64,000 nucleotides of DNA from Collinsella sp. An2 (GCF_002160065.1 NZ_NFJW01000005.1:1-64000); one strand, 5' to 3'; shown: positions 37,264 to 46,500, counted from the stretch's first letter. Notes: generated from the letters alone by a model not told the origin. Numbers and translations are program-made.

Positions 37264-38182
37264 TCTTGACACCTCCCACCGGCTGAGACCGCGTGTAGCG
37301 ATCGATCAGCGGAACGAACATGTTCATGAACAGAATGGAGAACGCCACGCCCTCGGGGGCAGAGGCGAACAGACGCACGAGCGAGGTGACCAGGCCGCAG
37401 CCCACACCGAAGATGATCTTGCCCTTGGGCGTCATGGGCGTGGTGGTGTAGTCGGTCGCCATGAAGAACGCGCCCAGCGCAAGACCGCCGGAGAGCAGCT
37501 CGAAGAGCACGTCCTGGCCGGCGATGCCGGTGATGACGGCCACCGTGGCAATGAACGGCAGCGTCGCCCAGGCGTCCACGACCTTGATCGCCAGCAGGAA
37601 GATGTAGCCGATGAGCAGGGTCAGGATGCAGGTCTCGCCGAGCGCGCCCGCATGGTTGCCCAGGAAGAGGTCGAGGTAGCTGTACGGCATGGAGCCCTGA
37701 GCCGCCATGGCAAGCGGCGTGGCGCCGGTCACGGCGTCAAGCGACTTGCCCACGACATCCGGATACGAGGCGAGCGCCGAAGGCAGCGCGACCATCACGA
37801 ACACGCGGCCGGCGACGGCGGGGTTCGCGATGTTGCAGCCGATGCCGCCGAAGAGCATCTTCACGATGACGATGGCGAACGCCGTGCCCAGCATAGCGAC
37901 CCAAAACGGGCAGTTGGCGGGCAGGGTGAACGCAAAGAGCATGGCCGTGACCACGCAGGACATGTCGCCTGCGGTGGACTCGCGCTTCATGATGATGCAG
38001 CACAGGTGCTCACAGACGAGCGCCGTGGCAATGCACACCAGCACAAGCAGCGGAGCGCCCAGGCCGTAGAGCACGGTCGCAGCGATAAGCGTGGGCACCA
38101 GCGCCAGGCACACGGCGCCCATGACCTTGAACGTGGAGCTTTTCCCGTGGAAGTGAGGGGAGGCTTCGTTGATGAGATTCAT
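37250..38182 (-). CDS. rnfD: Rnf complex subunit RnfD
   Basis: 310 residues, eight to ten membrane helices, NqrB/RnfD family. The covalent FMN motif is DAVTGATPLAMAA (S/D-G-A-T context; the Thr in GATPLA), and the segment GGIGCNIANPAVAGR is a family signature. It forms the ion-translocating membrane subunit. Start has GGAGG about 11 bases upstream; only 6 bp separate it from the rnfC stop. Confidence 0.93.
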   Translation of the reverse strand: MNLINEASPHFHGKSSTFKVMGAVCLALVPTLIAATVLYGLGAPLLVLVCIATALVCEHLCCIIMKRESTAGDMSCVVTAMLFAFTLPANCPFWVAMLGTAFAIVIVKMLFGGIGCNIANPAVAGRVFVMVALPSALASYPDVVGKSLDAVTGATPLAMAAQGSMPYSYLDLFLGNHAGALGETCILTLLIGYIFLLAIKVVDAWATLPFIATVAVITGIAGQDVLFELLSGGLALGAFFMATDYTTTPMTPKGKIIFGVGCGLVTSLVRLFASAPEGVAFSILFMNMFVPLIDRYTRSQPVGGVKNALV

Positions 38183-38188
38183 GACGGC

Positions 38189-39526
38189 TTACGCCTCCTT
38201 CGCAGGTTGGGTACGGCGAGCGACGTCGCTGCGGTAGAAGCCCTTGCCCTCGCGGATCGAGGCGGTGATGCGGCGATGCGCCGGGCACGCGAATGCACAC
38301 GAACCGCACTCCATGCAGTTCATGACCGCGAACTCGTCCAGCTTCACCACATCGTGGCTGCGCGAGGCGGCGTCCAGCTGGAAGGGCATAAGGCCCAGCG
38401 GGCAGGCGCGCACGCAGCGGCCGCAGCGGATGCAAGGCGTCTCGTCCGGCAGGATCGCGGCGTCGTCAAGGCACAGGATCGCGTTGTTGGCCTTGAGGAT
38501 CGGGCAGTCGATGTCGGTGATGGTGCGGCCCATCATGGGTCCGCCCATGATGATCTTGCGCGGCTCCTTCACCAGGCCGCCCGTGGCCTCGACCACGTCG
38601 TGCACACTCATGCCGATAGGAACACGGTAGTTGCCGGGGTTCTTCACGCAGTCACCCGCGATGGTCACGGTCTTGCGCACCAGCGGCACGCCGTAGCGGA
38701 AGTACTCCTCGATACGCGAGACGGTGGTGACGTTGAGCACCAGGCAGCCGGCGTCCACGGGCAGACCGCCCGCAGGAACGGCGCGGCCGGTCGTGGCCTC
38801 GATGAGGACCTTCTCTCCGCCGGCGGGGTACTTCGTGGGAACCATGAGCACCTCGACGAGGTCGCCCGCGCCCTTCTCCTCGATCGCCTTGCGCAGGGCC
38901 TCCACGGCCTCGGGCTTGTTGTCCTCGACGCCGATCACGGCGGCGGGAATCTCAAGCGCGCGGGCGATGCGGACGACACCGTCCACGACGCGTCCGGGGT
39001 GCTCGATCATCTGGCGATAGTCGCTCGTGATGAACGGCTCGCATTCCATGCCGTTCACGACCACGAACTCGAACTTCTTTCCCGGAGGGCACTTCATCTT
39101 GAACCACGACGGGAACGATGCGCCGCCCAGGCCCACCACGCCCGAGGCGCGGACGCAATCGATGAACTCATCCTTGTTGGAGTACGTCGGCTTGGTGAGC
39201 GACGGATCGTTCTCCATCTTGCCGTCGGACTCGATCTGCACCACCGGCGCATGCTGGCCCGTGGGCAGCGTCTCCTCGGCGACCGAGGTCACCGTGCCCG
39301 AAACCGTCGCGTGGATGGGCGCGCACAGTCCCGTGCCGTCGCCGATGAGCGTACCGATGTAGACGTGGTCGCCCACGCTGACCACCGGCTTGCACGGAGC
39401 TCCGATATGCATGTTCAGCGGGATGCGAACCTGCTTGGGGGGCTCGATCGACGTGACGGGACAGTCTCGGGTGTCCTTACACTGGGGCGGATGTACACCG
39501 CCCAACGTCTTGTGCAGAGAGAACAT
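38189..39526 (-). CDS. rnfC: Rnf complex subunit RnfC (NADH-binding)
   Basis: 445 residues, cytoplasmic peripheral subunit. N-terminal sandwich-hybrid domain, then a Rossmann-like FMN/NADH domain (GLGGASFPSWFKMK, VVNGMECEPF), a soluble ligand-binding SLBB domain, and two 4Fe-4S motifs: CIRCGRCVRACPLGL and CMECGSCAFACPAHR. It oxidises or reduces NAD(H) at one end of the complex. The ATG at 39526 (MFSLHKTLGG) follows AGGGGATCT. First gene of the operon C-D-G-E-A; the order matches other Rnf operons except that rnfB is not found. Confidence 0.95.
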   Translation of the reverse strand: MFSLHKTLGGVHPPQCKDTRDCPVTSIEPPKQVRIPLNMHIGAPCKPVVSVGDHVYIGTLIGDGTGLCAPIHATVSGTVTSVAEETLPTGQHAPVVQIESDGKMENDPSLTKPTYSNKDEFIDCVRASGVVGLGGASFPSWFKMKCPPGKKFEFVVVNGMECEPFITSDYRQMIEHPGRVVDGVVRIARALEIPAAVIGVEDNKPEAVEALRKAIEEKGAGDLVEVLMVPTKYPAGGEKVLIEATTGRAVPAGGLPVDAGCLVLNVTTVSRIEEYFRYGVPLVRKTVTIAGDCVKNPGNYRVPIGMSVHDVVEATGGLVKEPRKIIMGGPMMGRTITDIDCPILKANNAILCLDDAAILPDETPCIRCGRCVRACPLGLMPFQLDAASRSHDVVKLDEFAVMNCMECGSCAFACPAHRRITASIREGKGFYRSDVARRTQPAKEA

Positions 39527-40001
39527 AGATCCCCTTCCCTCTTTCCCCTTCTGTAGCGAGGCGTGGCGTCGCCTCGCAACCCAGCACAATGCAAATATGC
39601 CAGCCATACAGTTTACCGTATTGCTTCACATTTTGAACACTTATTTGGGGTAATGCGTGCACCTCACACGCGATGTACGTGCGGGTTGATTGTTTGCGCG
39701 CGGGGATGAGGGGGCGCAGGCGCGGCTTGGCGAGCGCGAGACGGGCCGTCACCCGCGCGCCGCCGGGGAGGTGATGGCCAGGGTACGTGGGCCAAAGACT
39801 GGCAGGTACGGGCATCACCTGGCGGGCGGAGCGGTGCCTGGAGCGAGTGTGCGGTGGGCGGCGCCCGGAGCAGGGCGGGTGCGAACGCGAGTTGTGCTCG
39901 AGGCAGGCGCGCACTCAAACCAAGCACGGCACCCAAAGCAAGCGCTGCGCCCCATGCGATCGCACCCGAAACAAACGCCCGCCGTTCATACGATCGGAAT
40001 C
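39527..40001. other. 475-bp intergenic region upstream of rnfC
   Basis: Near rnfC there is a small GCGAGGCG/CGCCTCGC hairpin (about 39557-39580) and an AT-rich patch (39585-39655) likely to hold the rnf promoter. The rest is GC-rich, degenerate and repetitive, including three loosely related words of the type CACCCAAAGCAAGCGC at 39915-39985. No gene is seen. Confidence 0.5.
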
Positions 40002-40472
40002 TTAGTCCTCCACCGAAACGGCTCGATAGGTAATGCCGCATCGGTCGAGGATGCTCTTGGAGATGAGGTTGTCCTCGGTGCCCTCGTACTTGTCGCTGAG
40101 ATACACCACCTCGCCGATGCCAGCCTGCACGAGCGTTTTTGCGCATTCGTGGCACGGGAACAGCGTCACATACACCGTGGCGCCGCCCATGTCCTTGAGC
40201 GATCCGCGATAGTTGAGAATCGCGTTCGCCTCGGCGTGGATCACGTAGCTGTGCTTGTCGTGGAGCGGATCGTCGGCGGTGTCCCAGGGGAACTCGTCGT
40301 CGTTAAGCGCCGAGGGCGTGCCGTTGTATCCCACCGAGAGAATACGATGGTTGGTGTCTGCGATACAGGCCCCCACCTGCGTGTTGGGATCTTTGCTGCG
40401 CATGCTGGCCGCCATGGCCACACGCATGAAGAACTCGTCCCAGCTGATGACATCCGTGCGCTTGCCCGGCAT
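40002..40472 (-). CDS. Deoxycytidylate (dCMP) deaminase family protein
   Basis: 156 residues. Zinc-dependent deaminase with the ligands in YVIHAEANAIL (His and proton-shuttling Glu) and FPCHECAKTLVQAG (PCxxC). The N-terminal MRVAMAASMRSKDPNTQVGA is the dCMP/ComE-type signature. It converts dCMP to dUMP for thymidylate synthesis; ComEB-like roles are also known. ATG at 40472 follows GGAGCGCGCC; longer frame rejected. Stands alone on the minus strand after the htrA gene. Confidence 0.92.
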   Translation of the reverse strand: MPGKRTDVISWDEFFMRVAMAASMRSKDPNTQVGACIADTNHRILSVGYNGTPSALNDDEFPWDTADDPLHDKHSYVIHAEANAILNYRGSLKDMGGATVYVTLFPCHECAKTLVQAGIGEVVYLSDKYEGTEDNLISKSILDRCGITYRAVSVED

Positions 40473-40605
40473 GGCGCGCTCCTTTCCGTCGTGTCCACTG
40501 CCCGTTGTATATCTTGCTCGCATCAAACCATAGCGAGGCGGGCGCTGTCAAAACAGCGTGCGGGCTTGGGCCGTCTCCCCCACCCCGCACGCCCGCAAAA
40601 CAACG

Positions 40606-40639
40606 AAGGCGGCGGGGCCGAGTCACTCCCCGCCGCCTT
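40606..40639 (-). terminator. Terminator after htrA
   Basis: 12-bp perfect stem AAGGCGGCGGGG / CCCCGCCGCCTT with a 10-nt loop, then CGTTGTTTTG on the minus strand, 64 nt past the htrA stop. Confidence 0.75.
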
Positions 40640-40702
40640 GCGGTCTTGTTGCGGCCCCTGCGGCCGCTGCACCAAAGCTCCTAGAAGCTCCGGCTGCCGT
40701 TG

Positions 40703-42175
40703 TTAGAAGCCCTGGCCACCGTTTTGGCCATAGCCCTGGTTGCCGCCCAGCAGGTCCTCCAGGTACTGACGCAGCTCCTCCTCGGAAAGCGAGTTGCCCG
40801 CGCCGTTACCCGTGGTGTTGTCCTGCTGCTCGGACTGCAGCGCCTCATCGGACCCCAGGGTCACGTCGACATCCTGGTCCTTGCCGTCGCGGTTGATGGT
40901 AAGCGTCACCTTATCGCCCACCTCGTGCTCGCGCAGAGCGATGATGAGGCCGTCGGCCGAGGTCACCTCGTTGCCGTCGATGGCGGTCACGATGTCGCCT
41001 TCCTGGATGCCCGCCTCGGCCGCGGGACCACCCTCGGTTACCGCGGCAATCTGCGCGCCGCTGCTCGTAGAGAGTCCCTGCTGGCGCGCGGACAGCGCGT
41101 TCACCGAGGTCACGGACACGCCGAGGTACGGATGCACCGGGGTCTTGCCGTCGATGATCTGGTTAGCGATATTGATCGCGTAGTTCACCGGAATCGCGAA
41201 CCCGACGCCCGAGCTGGAGCCCGAGTAGCTCTCGATGATCGAGTTGATACCGATGAGCTTGCCCTCGTCATTCACGAGCGCGCCGCCGGAGTTGCCGGGG
41301 TTGATGGCCGCGTCGGTCTGGATCATGTTGGCATAGATGGTGGTGCCGCTCGTGGCCTGCATAGCGGTGGAGCGATACAGCGCGCTCACGATGCCGGTGG
41401 AGACGGACTGCTCGTTGCCGAAGGGGCTGCCGATGGCCATGACCCACTCGCCCACGGTCAGGTTGTCGGAGTCACCGACCTCGATCGGGGTAAGCGCAGA
41501 GGCGTCGGCGTCCTTGAGACGGATGACAGCCAGGTCACTGGACTCGTCGCTACCCACGACGTCGGCCTCGTAGGTCGTGCCGTCGTCGAGCGTTACCACG
41601 ATGCTCTGGGCGCCCTCGATAACGTGGTAGTTGGTGATGATGTTGCCGTCGGTGTCCAGAATCACGCCGGAGCCGATGCCGCCGCCGTCACTCGTGGTGG
41701 TGGCGATGGACACCACCGAGGGCAGCGCCTTTGCCGAGACGGCCTCGGCGAGCGTGGTGTCCTCGGGGTCGATGTCGATGGTCTGCACCGAGTTGGACGC
41801 GGGCTCGACGTCGGTGTTCGTGATGCGGAAGGCCCCCGTCATGGCCAGCGCGATAACCAGCACCGCGCCCACCACGAGGCCGCCGAGCGACGCCAGGAAG
41901 ACCGGCAGCGCCTTGGCCTTGGTCTTCACCACCGTGCGGGTGACGGTCTCGGTCGATGGCACAAACGGCACCTGCTCGGTCGTGCCGGGCTTGGAGCCCT
42001 GCCCGCCTGCGCTTGCACCGCCGTCTGTGGACGAGCCGCCGGGCATCTGCGTGGTCTTAGCCGTGTCGTCCTCGGGACGACGCGGGGTCTGCTCTATCTC
42101 GACGCGCGGGGTGGACGATCCCGTCCCGGCGTTCTCGCCCATCCCATCCGGGCGACGAGGCGTGTTCTCACTCAT
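40703..42175 (-). CDS. Membrane-anchored HtrA/DegP-like serine protease with PDZ domain
   Basis: 490 residues. Cytoplasmic Thr/Pro/Ser-rich N-terminus of about 75 residues, one membrane anchor (near 90-110), trypsin-like protease domain and a C-terminal PDZ domain. Catalytic residues: His in TNYHVIEGAQ, Asp in SSDLAVIRLKD, Ser in INPGNSGGALVN. The PDZ runs from about LGVSVTSVNAL to TLTINRDGK. The last 40 residues are Gln/Gly/Asn-rich. Such proteases degrade misfolded envelope proteins. ATG 42175 has AGGAAGAGGAT upstream. The 439-bp gap before it (42176-42614) is GC-rich apart from 42240-42310 and holds only a terminator for the GlnR-like gene. Confidence 0.93.
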   Translation of the reverse strand: MSENTPRRPDGMGENAGTGSSTPRVEIEQTPRRPEDDTAKTTQMPGGSSTDGGASAGGQGSKPGTTEQVPFVPSTETVTRTVVKTKAKALPVFLASLGGLVVGAVLVIALAMTGAFRITNTDVEPASNSVQTIDIDPEDTTLAEAVSAKALPSVVSIATTTSDGGGIGSGVILDTDGNIITNYHVIEGAQSIVVTLDDGTTYEADVVGSDESSDLAVIRLKDADASALTPIEVGDSDNLTVGEWVMAIGSPFGNEQSVSTGIVSALYRSTAMQATSGTTIYANMIQTDAAINPGNSGGALVNDEGKLIGINSIIESYSGSSSGVGFAIPVNYAINIANQIIDGKTPVHPYLGVSVTSVNALSARQQGLSTSSGAQIAAVTEGGPAAEAGIQEGDIVTAIDGNEVTSADGLIIALREHEVGDKVTLTINRDGKDQDVDVTLGSDEALQSEQQDNTTGNGAGNSLSEEELRQYLEDLLGGNQGYGQNGGQGF

Positions 42176-42519
42176 ATCCTCTTCCTTTCCGAATGCTTGG
42201 CGGCAATGCCGCGGTCGCTCTCTGTGAGTCTGGAACCGTTGTACCCCATGTCTTGGCCTGCATATATCCTCGTGTAGCCAGTTTTAGTGGAGCTTAAGTA
42301 TTTCGACGCTGCGGCGTAAGAAAGTGGCCCATCCCGACCATCACGCCGACACAATCGAATCCGCGACCTCCGCGTGCAGGACGCTCTGCAGCAATCCGCC
42401 AGCCACCGCGCCCGCCGTGGGCGGAACACCGGGCGCAGAACCGGAGGCGCACCCGCCGGCTACCCGAGGCCCGCCGCGCGCCACACATGCCGGCCGCCGC
42501 GCCCGCCGCACACAGCAAA

Positions 42520-42561
42520 GGGCGACCCCGACGCTTCTCAGCCGAAACGCCGGGGCCGCCC
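42520..42561 (-). terminator. Terminator after the GlnR-like regulator
   Basis: 14-bp nearly perfect stem GGGCGACCCCGACG / CGCCGGGGCCGCCC, followed on the minus strand by CUUUGC; 54 nt past the regulator stop. Confidence 0.65.
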
Positions 42562-42614
42562 CGTCCACATCGTATTAGTTATACAAGACCCGCCCACGGA
42601 GGGCAGCCCTCTGG

Positions 42615-43283
42615 CTACTCCTTGAACAGGTAGCCCACGCCGCGCACCGTGGTGATGTGCGCTGCAATCTGCGGGCCCACCTTGGAGCGGATGCGTCGAA
42701 TGTGCACGTCGACCGTGCGCGTGCCGCCGCAGTACTCGAAGCCCCATACCCGGTGCAGCAGCACCTCGCGCGAGTAGGCGCGGTTGGGATGCGTCGCCAA
42801 AAACGACAGCAGCGAGTACTCCATAAGGGTGAGGTCCACCGGCTCGTCGTCCAAATAGACCTGATAGGTCGCCAGGTTGATCACAAGGTTGTCGATTCGC
42901 AGCACGTCGTCCACCGCAAACGACTCCTCGTCGCCCAGCAGACGCCGCACGCGAACCTCGAGCTCGGTCGTGCTCGCCGTGGAGCAAATGAAGTCGCAAC
43001 GCGCATGCGGGGGCATCCGAAGCCCGCCAAGCGCCTCGTCGTCAACAATAAGCAGCATCGGAATACCGCCGCGATCGTCGAGCCACTTGCTAATCTGCTC
43101 GATGCGGTCGTTGCGCACGCCATCGGCATCCAGCAGCAGTAGGCTAAAGTCGTGCGCGGCGGTAGGTGAGTCGGGTGTGGCAAGGCTAACCTCGACACCC
43201 ATGCTGGTGGTTAGCGAACGCACAAACTCATGAAATCGCGTCGTGCGCGCCATAAACAAAATACAGGTCTCAGTCTCGGGCAT
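42615..43283 (-). CDS. GlnR-like OmpR-family response regulator
   Basis: 222 residues: a degenerate receiver domain (about 1-105) and an OmpR-type winged helix (about 125-222). The DNA-binding half has MEYSLLSFLATHPNRAYSR, VLLHRVWGFEYCGGTRTVDV and HIRRIRSKVG, strikingly like actinobacterial GlnR. The receiver keeps an Asp in LLLLDADGV but lacks the usual acidic pair and the conserved Lys context, as in atypical GlnR receivers that act without phosphorylation. No histidine kinase gene is adjacent. It is downstream of glnA on the same strand, and a GlnR-box match precedes glnA, which supports a nitrogen-control role. Confidence 0.8.
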   Translation of the reverse strand: MPETETCILFMARTTRFHEFVRSLTTSMGVEVSLATPDSPTAAHDFSLLLLDADGVRNDRIEQISKWLDDRGGIPMLLIVDDEALGGLRMPPHARCDFICSTASTTELEVRVRRLLGDEESFAVDDVLRIDNLVINLATYQVYLDDEPVDLTLMEYSLLSFLATHPNRAYSREVLLHRVWGFEYCGGTRTVDVHIRRIRSKVGPQIAAHITTVRGVGYLFKE

Positions 43284-43430
43284 GCCACACCTCCTTGTAC
43301 AGGTACATCATATCGTATGCATCCATCCTGCAGGTAAATATCCCGCAAATAAGTGACTAGACCAATAGGAATATGGGTAACGAACGCCCCCGAGCAACTT
43401 CGGAGGCCTTCTCCCCTTTCGTAAAGGTCG

Positions 43431-44771
43431 TCACGAGTTCGCCAGGTAATGGCGAATCTCCCACTCTGTGATGGTGGAGGCATACTTCTCCCACTCATCG
43501 CGCTTCTTCTTAAGGAAGAACGAGTGGATATGCTCGCCCAGAACATCTTTCATGAACTGGGACTTTTCAAAGATGTCGAGCGCCTCGTCCAGGCTGCGCG
43601 GCAGACGCGTGTAGCCCAGGGCCTCCAGGTCGGTCGAAGTGCGACCGAGGGCGTCCACCGGGGTCTCGGCGGGTAGCTCCAGCTTGCGCTCGATGCCGTC
43701 CAGGCCGGCCGCCAGCGTCACGGCGTTGGCCAGATACGGGTTTGCCATGGGGTCGGGCGAACGCAGCTCGATGCGCGTGGAGAGCTGCTTGCCCGGCTTG
43801 TAGATGGGCACGCGAATCATCGCGGCGCGGTTGCGCAGGCCCCAAGTGGCGTACTCCGGCGTCGGCCCCTCCTTGGCAAGCAGGCGCTTGTAGGAGTTGA
43901 CGGTGGGGTTCGTGATGGCCGAGATCTCCGGCGCATGCGCCAGGATACCCGCCATGTAATGCTTGGCGATATCCGACAGGTGATACACCGGATCGTCCTC
44001 GCCCCAGAACACGTTGTTGCCGTCGTAGTCAAACAGCGACTGATGCAGGAACATGGCGCTCGAAGCCTCGCCGGCGATCGGCTTGGGCATAAACGACGCG
44101 TGCACGCCCGAGGAGAACGCCTCAAGACGAATGATGTGCTTGGCGGTCATGATGGCGTCGGACGCCGTAAGCGCCTCTGCGTGGCGCAGCGAGATGCCAT
44201 GCTGCGAGGGACCGGACGAATGGAAGGTGTACTCCACCGGAATGCTCATCTTCTCGAGCATGAGCACCGTGTCGCGGCGCAGGTCGCGCGCGGAGTCAGA
44301 CGGCGTGAGGTCGAAGTAGCCCACCTCGTCGAGCGGCTCAGGGGTGCGCTCGTCCGGGAAATGATAGAACTCGATCTCGGAGCCCACGTTCATGATGAAG
44401 CCGGCCTCTTCGGCGCAACGGAACATGTGGCGCAGGCATTCGCGCGGGTCGCCCATAAACGGCTTGCGGTCGGGCGTGCAGATGTCGCAGAACACGCGGG
44501 CCACGCCGTCGCGCGAGGGGCGCCACGGCAGCACCTGGAACGTCGAGGGATCCGGGAACGCCAGCATGTCCGCCTCCTCGGGCGGGGTAAAGCCCTCGAT
44601 GGCCGAGCCGTCGAAGCCGATGCCTTCCTCGAAGGCGACCTCGAGGTCCTCGGGGCTGATTGCAAAGCTCTTGAGGCGCCCCAGCACATCGGTGAACCAC
44701 AGGCGAACGAACCGGATGCCGCGCTCTTCGACCGTACGCAGGACGAAATCGATATTCTGCTGCTGGTCCAT
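43431..44771 (-). CDS. glnA: Glutamine synthetase type I (alpha, short form)
   Basis: 446 residues, the length of GSI-alpha enzymes, which lack the adenylylation loop; no KNLYDLP-type Tyr is present. It joins ammonia to glutamate using ATP. Signatures: FDGSAIEGF near the N-terminus, the Glu-rich metal site NVGSEIEFY, the ATP region HSSGPSQHGISLRH and the NPTVNSYKRL latch. In Bacillus GS, Arg62 is important in glutamine feedback; the aligned position here reads FTPPEEADM, with Pro in place of Arg, so feedback may differ. Upstream lies a GTAAC-N6-GAAAC site. The gene is followed by the GlnR-like regulator after 147 bp. Confidence 0.95.
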   Translation of the reverse strand: MDQQQNIDFVLRTVEERGIRFVRLWFTDVLGRLKSFAISPEDLEVAFEEGIGFDGSAIEGFTPPEEADMLAFPDPSTFQVLPWRPSRDGVARVFCDICTPDRKPFMGDPRECLRHMFRCAEEAGFIMNVGSEIEFYHFPDERTPEPLDEVGYFDLTPSDSARDLRRDTVLMLEKMSIPVEYTFHSSGPSQHGISLRHAEALTASDAIMTAKHIIRLEAFSSGVHASFMPKPIAGEASSAMFLHQSLFDYDGNNVFWGEDDPVYHLSDIAKHYMAGILAHAPEISAITNPTVNSYKRLLAKEGPTPEYATWGLRNRAAMIRVPIYKPGKQLSTRIELRSPDPMANPYLANAVTLAAGLDGIERKLELPAETPVDALGRTSTDLEALGYTRLPRSLDEALDIFEKSQFMKDVLGEHIHSFFLKKKRDEWEKYASTITEWEIRHYLANS

Positions 44772-44846
44772 GAAGCAACACCTTCCTATCTCGTCGGCGC
44801 CTGCGCGCCCACGCCATACTATGCGCGTCTACTGTCTCATAGGATT

Positions 44847-44862
44847 GTTTCGGAGCGGTTAC
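44847..44862 (-). promoter_or_regulatory. GlnR-box match upstream of glnA
   Basis: On the minus strand GTAAC-CGCTCC-GAAAC, an exact fit to the actinobacterial GlnR half-pair gTnAC-N6-GaAAC, followed eight bases later by GAGAC. It is 76-91 bp upstream of the glnA start. Together with the adjacent GlnR-like gene this suggests direct regulation. Confidence 0.6.
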
Positions 44863-45043
44863 CCATGGATTGCAACGGTATAGAAGCGTCGGCAGGCGGA
44901 GGCGGCAGAGACACGGGCGACTCGGTTTGGAGCATACAACGGAAACGTGGGCGGTTCAGCCTGGAGCCTTAGCGGCATGAGGTGGCGACGCGTGAATGAG
45001 CTTTGGCTAGGGGCAACGGTTTCGGGCAACGGCTGCACGCCAT

Positions 45044-45195
45044 CGACAAACTTCGGTGCAGAAATGAAACCTCGGTGCAATTCCGGAAATCGGGTGCAGC
45101 CATGCACGGAAACGGGCGGTCGAGGCCTGGATTCCGTGCGGCGCTGCACCCATTTTCAGCTTTTGCACCGAGGTTTCATTTCTGCACGCAATTTC
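45044..45195. repeat. Palindromic element B, copy 1 (upstream of the AbiEi-like gene)
   Basis: 152 bp. Outer arms GTGCAGAAATGAAACCTCGG and its complement near the right end; inner stem GGGTGCAGC...GCTGCACCC with GCACGGAA/TTCCGTGC. The core (82 bp between the arms) is the reverse complement of the core in copy 2 with about four mismatches, while the outermost flanks (CGACAAACTTCG left, GCAATTT right) keep the same orientation. It lies in the 754-bp gap 44772-45525; 45196-45525 holds three GTAAGA words and an AT-rich promoter-like zone. Confidence 0.85.
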
Positions 45196-45525
45196 TTGAG
45201 GACACCTTGCATCGCTATCGCAGCGTCGATGCATCGTCCTTTCGTCCCGCAAGCACAACACGAATTATTAACTGTAGGAAACCCACATCGCCAGAGACTT
45301 GCAACCGTTTACTAGCTATTCGCAACCGTCCACCGAGTCGACATCAGCCCGTCGAAAGCATACACGCGACCTGAACTGCCCTTGTAAGAAAGTGGTGAGA
45401 ATCTGGTAAGAGACCTGTAAGATACCTTCCTGCTATGGTTCCTCAAAAGCGCTGGTCAACGGTTTAATTACGCCTCGATTAAAGAGACGTTAAGCTTTCA
45501 CGACCGCCCAATCTGGGGAGGAACC

Positions 45526-46500
45526 ATGTCCAAATCACTCGAAGAGAATCTGTGGAAGCGCATCGCCCATGAAGAACAACGAGGTCGATATCTCGTCCCA
45601 TCAAATCGGGAGGAGCGACAAGCACTCGAGCGGCGCGTGCGCGCAGGAATGCTCATCTCGCCGTATAAGGATATGTTCGTCCGTCCGGAATACCTCACGC
45701 AGCTCTCTGCGCGCGCACGCACGCTGCACACCGTCAAGGCTTTGGCAGCGCTTCATCCCGATTGGACCTTTTGTTTCAGCACCGCAGCGCTTTTACATGG
45801 CCTGCAAGTCTCAAATAAGCTGCTTCAACCTATTGATATCGCCATTGAGCCAACGGGAAATCGCCGCAGGGCCTCTGGAATTGCCGCATGTCACGTCGTT
45901 CCCCATCAGGAGGCATTGCTTGTTGCGGGCGTGCGCGCCACCGCATTGTTACAGACGCTTCTCGACTGCGCCTGCGCATATCCCTTTGCCTATGGACTTG
46001 CCATTGTGGATTCCGCCCTGCACTGGAAGCTCACCACCAAAGAGGAAGTAACGGAGTTCTTCCTTCAACGGGGAAAGGGACGACACGGCATTGAAACCGC
46101 ACGAAAAGTTGCTGCGTACTGCGACGGCAGAAGTGACAACGGAGGAGAGTCCATCGCACGGGCTATGATCATCGAACTTGGCTTCGCGGTGCCCGAACTG
46201 CAAGTTGAGATCTATGACCCCATGGAGCCGTCCGTCCCAAAGGTTGCCGACTATTATTGGCGTCGTCCAGATGGACACGAGATTATTGGTGAGCTTGACG
46301 GTCTGGGAAAGTACCAGGGCGTCTTGTCGCATCAGAATTCCGATGCAAGTGATATCGTTCAGGCATTTTCACGCGAACGCATTCGTGAGTCGCACCTTAA
46401 CCTCACCGGAGCAACCGTAATACGCTTCACGATTGCTCAAGCTCAGGACGAGGACTATATGTTAAAGCTACTCTCGACCGCAGGAGTTCCGCTTCGATAG
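45526..46500 (+). CDS. AbiEi-like antitoxin-domain protein with C-terminal PD-(D/E)XK-like nuclease fold
   Basis: 324 residues. The N-terminal 100 residues look like the AbiEi winged-helix family (RRVRAGMLISPYKDMFV, FCFSTAALLHGLQ). The C-terminal part has SDNGGESIARAMIIELGF and then VADYYWRRPDG ... IIGELDGLGKYQG, a D-x-ExD-x-K arrangement like Vsr/DUF559-type nucleases. Proteins of this shape are multicopy in Bifidobacterium and Collinsella and are sometimes mislabelled CTP synthase. Start ATG has GGGGAGGAACC. It is alone on the plus strand between two copies of palindromic element B. Defence or selfish function is possible but unproven. Confidence 0.65.
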   Translation: MSKSLEENLWKRIAHEEQRGRYLVPSNREERQALERRVRAGMLISPYKDMFVRPEYLTQLSARARTLHTVKALAALHPDWTFCFSTAALLHGLQVSNKLLQPIDIAIEPTGNRRRASGIAACHVVPHQEALLVAGVRATALLQTLLDCACAYPFAYGLAIVDSALHWKLTTKEEVTEFFLQRGKGRHGIETARKVAAYCDGRSDNGGESIARAMIIELGFAVPELQVEIYDPMEPSVPKVADYYWRRPDGHEIIGELDGLGKYQGVLSHQNSDASDIVQAFSRERIRESHLNLTGATVIRFTIAQAQDEDYMLKLLSTAGVPLR

